Made by a program: the position numbers and the translations under genes. A stretch of 55,823 bases of DNA from Paenibacillus dokdonensis. Its GTDB lineage: Bacteria; Bacillota; Bacilli; Paenibacillales; Paenibacillaceae. The stretch lies in NCBI RefSeq assembly GCF_004916975.1, contig NZ_STGQ01000002.1, forward strand, positions 826,255 through 882,077, read 5' to 3'. Below the pieces are notes generated by a model, which ran no database searches, was not told the origin of the DNA, and worked only from the letters and a program-made list of their open reading frames with translations. Below are positions 35,085 to 44,045 of the stretch, piece by piece; position 1 is the stretch's first letter; every line of letters begins with the position of its first letter.

Positions 35085-35714
35085 TTAAGAGGATAGAGCT
35101 TCGTTCGTGATTTGTTCAATATTGATCGGGGAACGGGATCCTTCGCGAACCAAATCAGGCAAAATATGCTGCAAGAAGTAGTCTACGCAGTGCAGCTCGA
35201 TGCTTTTGATTTTGATCAGGGCATTACGATACATGACGATAAATTCCTTTTCGGTGTTGCCGCGCGCAAGTTCTGCAAAAGCCTCATAGACTTGATCCAT
35301 TTTGTCAGCAATCTCGAGGATTCGTCCTTCAACGGAATCATCCTTGCCTTCGCGCAGTTGTCTGCGGAAAATCGGCTTGAATTCCTCAGGAATATGCTCG
35401 TCGATGAAATGGGCGACCATGCCTTCCTCCACTTGCTGCAGCATGGCCCGAAGCTCCAGGGAATGATGCTTAACAGGCGTCTTGATATCCCCGATAAAAA
35501 TCTCTCCGTAATCATGGCTGCTCGTGATCTCGTATAGCTTTTTCCAGTCGATGACGACTCCATTCGATTCCTCAATGTCGGCTAGTGTTTTGGCATATTG
35601 CACAACCTTCCAGGAATGGGCGGATACGCTGTGCTCTTCGAATTTGAATTTACCGGGACAGCGAATAATGCGCTCGAGGTCATTTAGCGATTGAAAATAC
35701 GTATGAATTCCCAT
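35085..35714 (-). CDS. YfbR-like HD-domain phosphohydrolase
   Basis: 209 residues. Metal-binding HD signature: His33 (SVSAHSWKVV), His67-Asp68 (SSHDYGEIFIGD) and Asp137 (EIADKMDQ), the same spacing as in YfbR 5'-deoxynucleotidases. It probably removes phosphate from deoxynucleoside monophosphates; substrate not proven. Start ATG 35714 follows GAAAGGAGATTAAT. Monocistronic and cytoplasmic. Confidence 0.85.
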   Translation of the reverse strand: MGIHTYFQSLNDLERIIRCPGKFKFEEHSVSAHSWKVVQYAKTLADIEESNGVVIDWKKLYEITSSHDYGEIFIGDIKTPVKHHSLELRAMLQQVEEGMVAHFIDEHIPEEFKPIFRRQLREGKDDSVEGRILEIADKMDQVYEAFAELARGNTEKEFIVMYRNALIKIKSIELHCVDYFLQHILPDLVREGSRSPINIEQITNEALSS

Positions 35715-35844
35715 ATTAATCTCCTTTCTTCAGGTGCGTGTTATCGTCACCTTTCTTAACGATTAGTATACATTCCATTTGTAAATGGAGGATTAACTCG
35801 GGCTGGAAGTTGTTGCAAGGATGTTTAGGGTATCGTTGAGAATA

Positions 35845-35888
35845 AAAAAAACCAGCCATCGGATCAGGTTCCGAAGACGGGTTGGTCA
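35845..35888 (-). terminator. terminator of the sigma/anti-sigma operon
   Basis: On the minus strand ACCAACCCGTC pairs imperfectly with GATGGCTGGT around a CGGA/TCCG inner stem, followed by seven T. Confidence 0.75.
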
Positions 35889-35893
35889 GAATG

Positions 35894-36502
35894 TCACTTC
35901 ACCAAAATCCCATCTACAAATGTCATCGTTTTATCTTTAAACTCCAGAATGAAGATACTTTTATAATCCGATGAGGAGTGATTTTGCATCCCCAGCATCA
36001 TCTCTTTTCCTACATCATCGAACGGATTGTGGAATACGCCTTTCGGCGTGTAACGAGTCTCATATCCTACAACGTTATGATCTTCATCATAAATGAATTT
36101 GCTTTTATTCGAGAATATCAAATCCTTACCGTTTTCAAGGGTTAAATGAACCTCCAAACGATCGTTGACATTCTGATAAGAAATTTTCACATCCTTGGAG
36201 GACACCGGTAGACCGATGGCAAATAGTCCGATGACGGCCATGACCAATACAAGTACGGCAAAGATGGAAAGAAAAAGGGTCTGTTTGTTCTTTTTCCTCA
36301 CTTTTTTGAGGTAATCGAGTTTCTCTACTTCTTCCGCATCCAGGATGGGTAGGCTCGAACCGATCGGCTCCGTCATCTGCTGGTAATACTGGCGGCATTC
36401 CATACAGGAACTCAGATGCTTCTCGATCTCGTCGTTACTATAGGCAGAGGTGAGTTGTTCAGCATAGGAAGGCAATAAGTCCCGAACCATATCACATTTC
36501 AT
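35894..36502 (-). CDS. zinc-finger anti-sigma factor
   Basis: About 202 residues from ATG 36502, which overlaps the sigma gene stop (ATGA). N-terminal zf-HC2 module: Cys3, His29, Cys33 and Cys36 (HLSSCMEC), the ZAS signature that binds an ECF sigma factor. One membrane helix at about 75-97 (LFLSIFAVLVLVMAVIGLFA) and an extracellular domain of about 100 residues that presumably senses the signal. ATGAAAGGAAG supplies the ribosome site inside the sigma gene. Confidence 0.88.
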   Translation of the reverse strand: MKCDMVRDLLPSYAEQLTSAYSNDEIEKHLSSCMECRQYYQQMTEPIGSSLPILDAEEVEKLDYLKKVRKKNKQTLFLSIFAVLVLVMAVIGLFAIGLPVSSKDVKISYQNVNDRLEVHLTLENGKDLIFSNKSKFIYDEDHNVVGYETRYTPKGVFHNPFDDVGKEMMLGMQNHSSSDYKSIFILEFKDKTMTFVDGILVK

Positions 36503-36981
36503 GAGGATCTTCCTTTCATTAACTTTTGCTTTCCGCGGTAAAAGGTCACTCTTACCCACGTTTCGTCCCTTCCAAGAATTTCGCCAATCTCCCGAAAGCT
36601 GAATTCGCCGGTCATGCGCAGGTACATGACTTCTTTGGTATTGGGGTCAAGGGAATGAAGCTGCTTGTATAAGTCCATTTTATTTTGAGCCATGATGAAC
36701 TGAGATTCCGGGGAAATCGGATCGACTAGGGGCATGTCCATGAACGCATCAGCCGGTCTCTTTTTCTGCTTATCCAGCTCCTGATACCACACATGCTTGG
36801 CAATTTGGCACAGCCAGACATACACCTTGCAGGTTCCATCGTATCTATGTATGGATTTTACGGCTCTATAAAAGGTTTCCTGGGTGATCTCTTCCGCCAG
36901 CAAGTGGCTATGACATAAACTAAAAACGAACTTGTATACTTGCGTCGAATATTCCCTGTAGAGTTCCTCGGTGTCCTGCAT
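36499..36981 (-). CDS. ECF-family RNA polymerase sigma factor
   Basis: 160 residues. Region 2 (about 1-70; AEEITQETFYRAVKSI is the -10 recognition helix area) and region 4 (about 100-155; REIGEILGRDETWVRVTFYRGKQKL) are present, with the short linker typical of ECF factors. AAGGAGGTG precedes ATG 36981. Co-expressed with its anti-sigma factor through a four-base overlap, so it is presumably held inactive at the membrane until a signal arrives. Target genes are unknown. Confidence 0.92.
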   Translation of the reverse strand: MQDTEELYREYSTQVYKFVFSLCHSHLLAEEITQETFYRAVKSIHRYDGTCKVYVWLCQIAKHVWYQELDKQKKRPADAFMDMPLVDPISPESQFIMAQNKMDLYKQLHSLDPNTKEVMYLRMTGEFSFREIGEILGRDETWVRVTFYRGKQKLMKGRSS

Positions 36982-37330
36982 TCATTCACCTCCTTAAGCG
37001 ATATATCCGAAAATGACTGTATTCGTTACAGCCCTATTTAAATTTTTATAAAAAACATGGGTTCGTATTAGACAGCGAATCCTCAGAAAAGCTATTTTCC
37101 CTGAAGGAGATAGAACTTGTAACCGATTTTATTTGCTTCTGTACAATCTGTTGCTATGATACTATATAAATTGGATTCAAAGTTTGATCACATGATTTAT
37201 TGATGTTTTTGATATACAAGATGGTTCGACGACCTATATTTCTTTAAAATATGGAATGCGTAAGTCGTCACGACCGTTTTTACATAGCTTTATATAGAGG
37301 TTAGAGACATCCAACCAGGAGGGGAATACT
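36982..37330. other. divergent promoter region between sigma factor and GH3 genes
   Basis: No gene is seen. It must hold both divergent promoters. TATGAT at 37155 with TTGCTT 16 bases upstream could serve the GH3 gene. On the minus strand TGTAAC (37025-37030) resembles an ECF -35 but lacks a well-spaced -10. Neither is certain. Confidence 0.4.
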
Positions 37331-40117
37331 TTGAGCACACAAAAATTTGGAGCCCCATTAGAAGGATTTTCCGAATTCAGCAGAAAGGTAGCCGCAGAAG
37401 GTGCCGTACTGTTGAAAAATGAAGGGAATGTTCTCCCGATTAAGCAAACCGAAAACGTTTCAGTTTTTGGCAGAACGCAGGTGAATTATTATCGCAGCGG
37501 TACAGGTTCGGGAGGCAGTGTCCATGTTACGCATACGACCAATCTGCTGGACGGTCTGCGCAGCAAAAATAATATTATCGTCAATGAAGAGTTAGCGGCT
37601 GTATATGAACAATGGATTGAACAAAATCCTTTCGATAACGGCGGAGGTGGCTGGGCGGCAGAGCCGTGGCACCAGAAGGAAATGCCTTTGACCAATGAGC
37701 TGGTGGCCGAAGCCAGAAAAATCTCCACCAAGGCGATCGTGGTCATCGGACGCACGGCGGGTGAGGACCAGGATAACGCAAGTGAACCGGGCAGCTATCT
37801 GTTAACGGCCGAAGAAAAGGGGATGCTGAAGCAGGTGGCAGCCCATTTTGAGCAGACCGTCGTTGTGCTGAATGTATCCAACATTATCGATATGAGCTGG
37901 TTGAACGATGAAAGTTACGTGCACCCGATTCCGTGCGTCATTTACGCTTGGCAGGGCGGCATGGAAGGCGGCCACGCGATTGCCGACGTCCTGGTCGGAG
38001 AAGTAACACCGAGCGGCAAATTAACGGATACGATCGCGTATTCCATCGAAGACTATCCGTCGACCCGCAACTACGGCAATGAGTTTAAAAATTTTTATGA
38101 GGAAGATATATACGTAGGATACCGCTACTTCGAGACGTTTTGCCCGGATAAGGTTCAGTTCGAATTCGGCTACGGCTTGTCCTATACCGAATTTAGCCTC
38201 TCGCCGGAGGAAGGCAAACGAGTAACCAAAGATGGAGAAGAGTATCTTGAAGTCGGCGTAACGGTTAAAAATATCGGGACTACTTATGCCGGAAAAGAGG
38301 TCGTCCAGATCTATGCGGAAGCGCCGCAAGGGATGTTGGGCCAACCAGCCAAAGCTTTGGCAGCATTCGGTAAGACCAAGAAACTGCAGCCGGGTGAATC
38401 GCAGCATCTTACGATAAGCTTTCCGGCACATGCCATGGCCTCTTATGATGACGCCGGCGTGACGGGACATTCTTCCGCATATGTACTGGAAGCTGGGACG
38501 TACCGCTTGTTTGCAGGAAGCAGCGTCCGAGATCTCGTGGAAGTCAGCGTCGGAGCACAAGACGGTTACGTCGTGGAAGATTTTAAAGTCGTGAAGCAGC
38601 TGCAGGAGGCGATGGCGCCGACTGAAAGCTTTAAGCGAATGAAGCCAGGTGTCCGCAAGGAAGACGGCTCATATGAATTGACCTATGCGGAGGTGCCGAC
38701 GCGCAGCATTTCGATGGCGGAACGGATTGAAAAGAATCTGCCGCAGACGCTTTTGCAAACCGGTGATCAGGGTTACAAATTACGAGACGTGCATGAAGGA
38801 AAGGTCAGCATGGAGACTTTTATCGCACAGCTGAGCGATCAGGATCTGGCTGTTATCGTCCGAGGAGAAGGCATGAGTAGTCCTTTGGTGACCCCGGGTA
38901 CGGCATCGGCCTTCGGCGGAGTCAGCGATAGTCTGCTGCATTACGGCATTCCGGTGGCCTGCACGGCTGACGGCCCATCCGGGATCCGCATGGACAGCGG
39001 ACAGAAAGCGACGCAGGTGGCCATTGGTACGTTGCTTGCAGCTACCTGGAATACTGAGCTCGTCGAAGAGCTGTATGTCATGGAGGGCCGCGAGCTGCTT
39101 GGCTACCATGTGGATGCGCTGCTAGGACCCGGGCTCAACATCCGCCGCAGTCCGCTTAACGGCCGGAATTTCGAGTATTTTTCCGAGGATCCGCTGGTTT
39201 CCGGGGCATTCGCTGCCGCCTGCACGCGCGGAATCATGAAGGGCGGCTCTAATGCGACGCTGAAGCATTTTGCCTGCAACAACCAGGAGAAGTACCGCAG
39301 TAAAGTCGATGCTATCGTATCGGAGCGCGCCTTGCGGGAAATTTATCTGAAGGGCTTCGAAATTGCGGTAAAAGAGGGTGGAGCGAACTCCATTATGACC
39401 TCCTACAATCCGGTGAACGGACACTGGGCGGCTTCAAACTATGATTTGAACACCACGATTCTTCGTGGAGAATGGGGATTCAAAGGCATCGTCATGACGG
39501 ACTGGTGGGCCATTATGAATGACGTGGTGAACGGAGGCCCTGCAGACCGGAAATATACAAATTGGATGGTCCGCGCGCAAAACGATCTGTACATGGTAGT
39601 CATGAACTATGGCGCGGAAATCAACGCATGGGATGACAATACGCTGGAATCCCTGGCAAATGGTACGCTGACCCGCGGAGAGTTGCAGCGCAGCGCCATC
39701 AACATTTGCGAATTTATAATGCATGCACCGGTATTCTCCCGCAAACAGGTGATTGAAGAAGTGGTTGCCGCATTCACGGGTGATCCGTCCCTCTCGGTAA
39801 CAGAAGCGCAAGCCTTGTCCGATAACGCCCAGGTGAAGCCTACTGCAGCCGAATCGACAGTTGTGAAGGTGGATCAGGCCGGCGAGTACCGGATCATTGT
39901 CCGCATCATGTCTCCGGAATCTGAACTTGCGCAAAGCGCATGCAACGTGACGCTGAATGATGAGTCGATGACGACCATTCAAACGAACGGTACAGACGGC
40001 AGATGGATCAAGCAGAAGCTTGTTAAAATCAAACTCGAAGCAGGTCTGTATGAATTGAAACTGGATTTCGTGAAACCAGGATTGCAAATCGACTGGATTG
40101 AGTTTAAGCAAGTATAA
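37331..40117 (+). CDS. GH3 glycoside hydrolase with permuted domain order
   Basis: 928 residues, TTG start at 37331 after CCAGGAGGGG, no signal peptide, so cytoplasmic. The usual C-terminal alpha/beta sandwich of GH3 comes first (about 10-265; SRKVAAEGAVLLKNEGNVLP). A fibronectin-like domain follows (about 300-405), then the normally N-terminal barrel (about 480-790) with KHFACNNQE and the nucleophile Asp724 in GIVMTDWWA. The last ~100 residues (about 825-928) resemble a CBM6/35-like sandwich ending in LQIDWIEFKQV. It should cleave beta-glucosides, beta-xylosides or similar oligosaccharides taken up by the cell. Known permuted GH3 enzymes exist in Firmicutes. Monocistronic. Confidence 0.92.
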   Translation: MSTQKFGAPLEGFSEFSRKVAAEGAVLLKNEGNVLPIKQTENVSVFGRTQVNYYRSGTGSGGSVHVTHTTNLLDGLRSKNNIIVNEELAAVYEQWIEQNPFDNGGGGWAAEPWHQKEMPLTNELVAEARKISTKAIVVIGRTAGEDQDNASEPGSYLLTAEEKGMLKQVAAHFEQTVVVLNVSNIIDMSWLNDESYVHPIPCVIYAWQGGMEGGHAIADVLVGEVTPSGKLTDTIAYSIEDYPSTRNYGNEFKNFYEEDIYVGYRYFETFCPDKVQFEFGYGLSYTEFSLSPEEGKRVTKDGEEYLEVGVTVKNIGTTYAGKEVVQIYAEAPQGMLGQPAKALAAFGKTKKLQPGESQHLTISFPAHAMASYDDAGVTGHSSAYVLEAGTYRLFAGSSVRDLVEVSVGAQDGYVVEDFKVVKQLQEAMAPTESFKRMKPGVRKEDGSYELTYAEVPTRSISMAERIEKNLPQTLLQTGDQGYKLRDVHEGKVSMETFIAQLSDQDLAVIVRGEGMSSPLVTPGTASAFGGVSDSLLHYGIPVACTADGPSGIRMDSGQKATQVAIGTLLAATWNTELVEELYVMEGRELLGYHVDALLGPGLNIRRSPLNGRNFEYFSEDPLVSGAFAAACTRGIMKGGSNATLKHFACNNQEKYRSKVDAIVSERALREIYLKGFEIAVKEGGANSIMTSYNPVNGHWAASNYDLNTTILRGEWGFKGIVMTDWWAIMNDVVNGGPADRKYTNWMVRAQNDLYMVVMNYGAEINAWDDNTLESLANGTLTRGELQRSAINICEFIMHAPVFSRKQVIEEVVAAFTGDPSLSVTEAQALSDNAQVKPTAAESTVVKVDQAGEYRIIVRIMSPESELAQSACNVTLNDESMTTIQTNGTDGRWIKQKLVKIKLEAGLYELKLDFVKPGLQIDWIEFKQV

Positions 40118-40140
40118 ATGTAGGAACGTGCAATGAGCTG

Positions 40141-40170
40141 AATAGGCCGCCCGGTACGGGTGGCCTATTT
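40141..40170. terminator. terminator between convergent genes
   Basis: AATAGGCC and GGCCTATT with inner GCCCG/CGGGT stem and a short T run. Probably bidirectional. Confidence 0.8.
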
Positions 40171-40184
40171 GCCTTGCTTCCAAT

Positions 40185-40943
40185 TCACTTATTTCTCCCA
40201 TACTGCTTCGCATAGGAAAGGATGCGTTGATACAGCTTCCGGTCCTTCAAATTTAACAATGGATAAATTTGAGGTCTCGTATTTACTTCGAGAATCCAAG
40301 GTTTTCTCTTAGAATCCAAGGCTACATCGAGCCCTAGCTCCTTGAATCCCCCATGATAACGATCAAATTGTTTTCCGACGGTGACGCCCATCCGCTTTAA
40401 TTCGGCTTCTATGTTATTGATCGAGGTGGTATCGAAGCCTGCCCCAGACAGTGCAGGACGGAAGTATCCGATTTTTCCGCCTTGATTATAATTGGTGACG
40501 ATTTTGCCGTTATTTGCTATTTTCATGAAAATACCCGTGCTTTCCCATTTACCGCTGTTCGTTTTCTGAACCATGACTCTGATGTCAAAAGGCTTACCGT
40601 TCGTCTTGGCCAGATGGATCCCTTTTTGCAGCAAAAAGGACCGGCGCTTGGAAAAACGATTCAGATAATCATATAAACGATCAAGGGTAGAATGGTTTAC
40701 TTTGAAAGTGTTGTATTGTGTTTGATATCCGCTCCCATTCCTTTTAATCCGAATAATACGAGCTCCGCCTGAGCCGGTGGTAGGTTTGAAATAGACAGTA
40801 GAATACGCAGAAAGCATGGATTCTAAATGTTGTTTATTAAATTGCATTGTTGATGGAATATGCTTGCTTAAATTCGGGTGCTGCAAGAGCCATTTGGTTT
40901 TCGTCCATTTACTTTTAATAGACGTGCTTTTGTATTTCATCAT
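40185..40943 (-). CDS. YheC/YheD-type ATP-grasp protein
   Basis: 252 residues. Matches the YheC/D endospore-coat-associated family, an ATP-grasp fold: YFKPTTGSGGARII (substrate/nucleotide loop), FLLQKGI, FDIRVMVQK and ELGLDVALD...PWILEVNTRPQ (metal-binding Asp/Glu/Asn). Length is shorter than the ~360-450 residue full-length members, so it holds mainly the ATP-grasp core. GGGGGGAG precedes ATG 40943. The ligation reaction is not known. Confidence 0.8.
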   Translation of the reverse strand: MMKYKSTSIKSKWTKTKWLLQHPNLSKHIPSTMQFNKQHLESMLSAYSTVYFKPTTGSGGARIIRIKRNGSGYQTQYNTFKVNHSTLDRLYDYLNRFSKRRSFLLQKGIHLAKTNGKPFDIRVMVQKTNSGKWESTGIFMKIANNGKIVTNYNQGGKIGYFRPALSGAGFDTTSINNIEAELKRMGVTVGKQFDRYHGGFKELGLDVALDSKRKPWILEVNTRPQIYPLLNLKDRKLYQRILSYAKQYGRNK

Positions 40944-41242
40944 ACTCCCCCCATTCCTTAATCAGCATATGAATAGGTGAGAAGGCCTGTCACCTATATT
41001 AGCCTATGAATCTTCCGGAACGGGGCATCAATACAGACAATCTTCACGTGGCTTGCTGCTGATCTACACCGATTTGCGGAACTTGAAAATGACCTGGAAC
41101 AAACACTGAAAAATGAATCGTTTTTCCTAATTCTGATGTATTATTAGGTTAGACCTAGTTTCTTCAAACAATGGAATATAAAGAAAATTTGTTGGAGCAT
41201 TTCATATCAAGATAAGAGAATACTCCTATTACAGTCTCGAAG

Positions 41243-41344
41243 ATGGGAATGAACGCGATTCTGGAAATGATGGATGAATTGCAGGCTGATTGCGGCGTGA
41301 ATTGCCAAGGAGCAGGCATTTGCCCGAACTGCGGCCAGAAATGA
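41243..41344 (+). CDS. possible 33-residue Cys-rich ORF or gene remnant
   Basis: ATG 41243 to TGA 41344 encodes MGMNAILEMMDELQADCG and ends GICPNCGQK. Four cysteines could form a zinc ribbon. The last residues CPNCGQK match the end of the SPFH protein at 44046-45035, and the DNA there is also similar. No ribosome site is seen, so a degenerate fragment is as likely as a microprotein. The rest of 40944-41400 holds no gene that I recognise. Confidence 0.3.
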   Translation: MGMNAILEMMDELQADCGVNCQGAGICPNCGQK

Positions 41345-41407
41345 AGTTAGCAGCCCGGGCGGGTACACGTAAGTACGCTTCATGATTTCACCTTGATCTT
41401 TCGCAAA

Positions 41408-41434
41408 TGAAACCTTTCCCCTAAAATTACGGTA
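41408..41434 (+). promoter_or_regulatory. sigma-W-like ECF promoter of the psp operon
   Basis: TGAAAC (41408-41413), a 16-base spacer, and CGGTA (41430-41434). This is close to the sigma-W consensus TGAAAC-N16-CGTA. It lies 39 bases before the pspA start. In Bacillus subtilis the homologous pspA-ydjGHI operon is sigma-W controlled, which supports the call. Confidence 0.75.
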
Positions 41435-41472
41435 TTATAGGATAAACGGAAATGTCGAGGAGGCAGCTCATC

Positions 41473-42180
41473 ATGGGAATCTTATCGAGGTTTATGGATG
41501 TGATGAAGGTCAATATCAACTCGTTGATGGAACGGACGGAAGATCCGGAAAAGACCATTGATGAATATATGCGAAACTTGAACAAGGATCTGGGAGCGGT
41601 TAAAGCAGAGACAGCTTCGCTGCTCTCCAATGAGCGCAGGGCAAGGGCGGCGCTGGATGAGTGCGAGGACGAGATCAAAAAGCTGCAGCGGTATGCCGAG
41701 AAGTCGGTGGAAGCGGGGAATGAGGGAGAAGCCAGGAAATTCCTGGAGAAAAAAGTGAAGCTGGCTGGGAAGCAAAACGAGCTGCAAACGGCTTACGACC
41801 AAGCCTCCTCCAATGCTGCAAGAATGCAGCAAATGCAGGATAAGCTGGTGTCGGATCTCGGACAGCTGGAAGCGCGGCGCTTGGACCTGAAAGGAAAGAT
41901 GGCCGCTGCGAGGCTGCAGCAGGGCATGAATACGGGCAACTCGTCCTCCGGGAGAGTCTCCTCCTCATTCAATGCTATGGAAGAAAAAGCGAACCAGGTG
42001 CTGAACGAGGCAGAAGCTCTGGCTGAACTCCGGGCAGGGAAAAAAGAAGACGACTTGGATGAGCTGATCGCGCAGCTCGAGAAGGATTCGAACAAACAAA
42101 CAGATGCAGACACGGACGCGACTACCAATGCCGAAGATGAATTGGCGGCAATCAAAGCAAAAATGAATAAGAAGGATTAA
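41473..42180 (+). CDS. pspA: PspA/IM30 envelope-stress protein
   Basis: 235 residues from ATG 41473 (MGILSRFMDVMKVNIN) with GAGGAGG at 41456; the frame is open from 41452. N-terminal amphipathic helix, then long coiled-coil helices typical of the PspA/Vipp1 ESCRT-III-like family, ending in an acidic Asp/Thr-rich tail. It polymerises on the inner membrane face and protects it after envelope damage. First gene of the four-gene operon with ydjG, ydjH and ydjI homologues. Confidence 0.92.
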   Translation: MGILSRFMDVMKVNINSLMERTEDPEKTIDEYMRNLNKDLGAVKAETASLLSNERRARAALDECEDEIKKLQRYAEKSVEAGNEGEARKFLEKKVKLAGKQNELQTAYDQASSNAARMQQMQDKLVSDLGQLEARRLDLKGKMAAARLQQGMNTGNSSSGRVSSSFNAMEEKANQVLNEAEALAELRAGKKEDDLDELIAQLEKDSNKQTDADTDATTNAEDELAAIKAKMNKKD

Positions 42181-42207
42181 TCAGTTTCTTTTGATTGAGG
42201 TGAACAG

Positions 42208-43239
42208 ATGCCGGTTATCGAATACAAATGTCCAAACTGCGGCAGCGGCATGGTCTTTGACAGTGCGACGGGAATGCTGTCTTGCCCCAGCTGCGGAAGA
42301 AAAGACAATATTGAGCAAATCCCCGATCCTCTGAAGCAGCAGGATTTTTCAGAGGATAACACCCAGGAATATCATTGCACAAGCTGCGGAGCCGTCATAT
42401 TGACCGATCCTGAGACAAGCGCAACGACCTGCAGTTTTTGCGGTTCCGCGGTGGTTCTCAGCGACCGGCTAACCGGGAAGCTGGCACCGGCGATGGTCAT
42501 TCCCTTTGCCGTAAGCAAGGAAGAAGCAGTGAAGGCGTTCAAGAAGTGGTGTAGGAATGGCCTACTGACGCCAAGCGGATTCATGTCCGCCGATCGGATC
42601 AAGGGCATCACCGGAATGTACGTGCCCTTCTGGTTATATGAATTACATAACCATGTTGAGGTACATGGTCATGCCACCAAAGTGAGAATGTACACGAGCG
42701 GTGACTACGAGTATACCGAAACGCAGCATTTTGACATCTACCGGAAGATCCGCTTGAATTACGTGAAGGTGCCGATCGATGCATCGGAAAAAATGAATGA
42801 TGGATTGATGGATAAATTGGAGCCATTTCCCTATGAGCGCCTCAAGGAATTTAAATCGCCGTATCTCGCTGGTTACAATGCGGAGAAATACAGTTATGAC
42901 GACGAAGCGCTTTTTCCGCGGGCGAAGGATAAGATCAGGGAATTCATCGAGGCATATATCGCTTCAACCGTTTCGGGATACACTGCCGTCAGTTACACCG
43001 ATAAGCAGATCGATACCGAGTCCAAACAAGCTGATTATTGCCTGCTCCCTGTATGGATGGTCCACTATGACTTCCGCAAATCCAATTATGCGTTTGCCAT
43101 GAACGGCCAGACGGGAAAAGTCGTGGGCAAGCCTCCGATCAGCAAGGCGAAGGTGGCGGCGTGGTTCGCAGGAATCTTCGGGGTTTCTTTCCTGTCATTG
43201 AAGCTGATTTCATGGATGATGGGGGGAGGGTTTTTGTGA
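42208..43239 (+). CDS. ydjG: YdjG-like double zinc-ribbon membrane protein
   Basis: 343 residues. Two TFIIB-type zinc ribbons at the N-terminus: CPNCG/CPSCG (about 8-31) and CTSCG/CSFCG (about 56-79). A middle region of about 200 residues with conserved Trp/Tyr (YVPFWLYELH, LLPVWMVHYDF) and one C-terminal membrane helix (AAWFAGIFGVSFLSLKLI). Bacillus YdjG acts with YdjH to recruit PspA to the membrane. Its stop overlaps the next start by four bases (GTGA). Confidence 0.88.
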   Translation: MPVIEYKCPNCGSGMVFDSATGMLSCPSCGRKDNIEQIPDPLKQQDFSEDNTQEYHCTSCGAVILTDPETSATTCSFCGSAVVLSDRLTGKLAPAMVIPFAVSKEEAVKAFKKWCRNGLLTPSGFMSADRIKGITGMYVPFWLYELHNHVEVHGHATKVRMYTSGDYEYTETQHFDIYRKIRLNYVKVPIDASEKMNDGLMDKLEPFPYERLKEFKSPYLAGYNAEKYSYDDEALFPRAKDKIREFIEAYIASTVSGYTAVSYTDKQIDTESKQADYCLLPVWMVHYDFRKSNYAFAMNGQTGKVVGKPPISKAKVAAWFAGIFGVSFLSLKLISWMMGGGFL

Positions 43240-44024
43240 AAAGACATCGTTCCGTTTGGAGCCTGCTGACTATTTTGATGATTTTCACGGCTTATCTCGT
43301 TTTTCCTTTTCAAATGGCGCATGCAGCGAATGATAACCAGCTGATTTATGATGAAGCCGGGCTGCTCAGCCAGGAAGACAAGTCTGAGCTGAACGCCATG
43401 GCCCACGAGTACGGCGCCAAGCGGGAAACGGACATCATCATTTTTACTTCTGATAACCCCGAAGGCAGAGACGTGCAGGAAATGACGGAGGACTTCTATG
43501 ACGAGCAGGCACCAGGGTACGACAAAGCCCACGGAAATGCCGTTATATTGACGCTGGACCTGTACCACAGGGATATCTATCTCGCCGGATTTTATAAAGC
43601 AAAGCAATACTTGGATGATGGAAGGCTTGATAAAATACGCGAAAAAATAACACCGGATCTAACGGATGGCGACTACAAGCTTGCGTTCGAAAAGTATATT
43701 AAAACAACCTACAAATATATGGGCTACAAGCCGGACGTGAATCCGGACAATATTTTCTTTAATATCTGGTTTCAATTAGGCGGCGCCGTGGTGATTGGCG
43801 GCATTGTTGTCGGCATCATGGCATACCGCTCCGGTGGACGCGTTACGGTAAGCGGGCGGACATACGAGGATGCGAGTACTTCGGGAGTCCTTGATCACCA
43901 GGACCGTTATATTCGGACAACGACAACGAAGCGGAAAATCGAAAAGAACACGGGCAGCGGCTCGGGCGGTGGCGGCACGACCAAAGGCGGCCATTCGCAC
44001 AGCGGCAGCAGAGGATCATTTTAA
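43236..44024 (+). CDS. ydjH: YdjH-like TPM-domain protein
   Basis: About 262 residues from GTG 43236 after GGGGGGAGGG. Signal-like segment (LLTILMIFTAYLVFPFQMAHA), TPM domain (about 30-160; NQLIYDEAGLLSQEDKSEL, DIIIFTSDNPEG, GNAVILTLDLYHRDIYLAGF), a membrane helix (VVIGGIVVGIMAY) and a Gly/Ser/His-rich tail ending GSRGSF. The tail pattern resembles other TPM proteins. Partner of YdjG in the PspA recruitment system. Confidence 0.88.
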   Translation: MKRHRSVWSLLTILMIFTAYLVFPFQMAHAANDNQLIYDEAGLLSQEDKSELNAMAHEYGAKRETDIIIFTSDNPEGRDVQEMTEDFYDEQAPGYDKAHGNAVILTLDLYHRDIYLAGFYKAKQYLDDGRLDKIREKITPDLTDGDYKLAFEKYIKTTYKYMGYKPDVNPDNIFFNIWFQLGGAVVIGGIVVGIMAYRSGGRVTVSGRTYEDASTSGVLDHQDRYIRTTTTKRKIEKNTGSGSGGGGTTKGGHSHSGSRGSF

Positions 44025-44045
44025 CGGAAGGGTAGGGATACAGTT

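Noticed and set aside
40981..41160. Short open frame with AELENDLEQTLKNE-like sequence upstream of the psp promoter
   Set aside because: No start codon with ribosome site and no recognised family; at best a decayed fragment.
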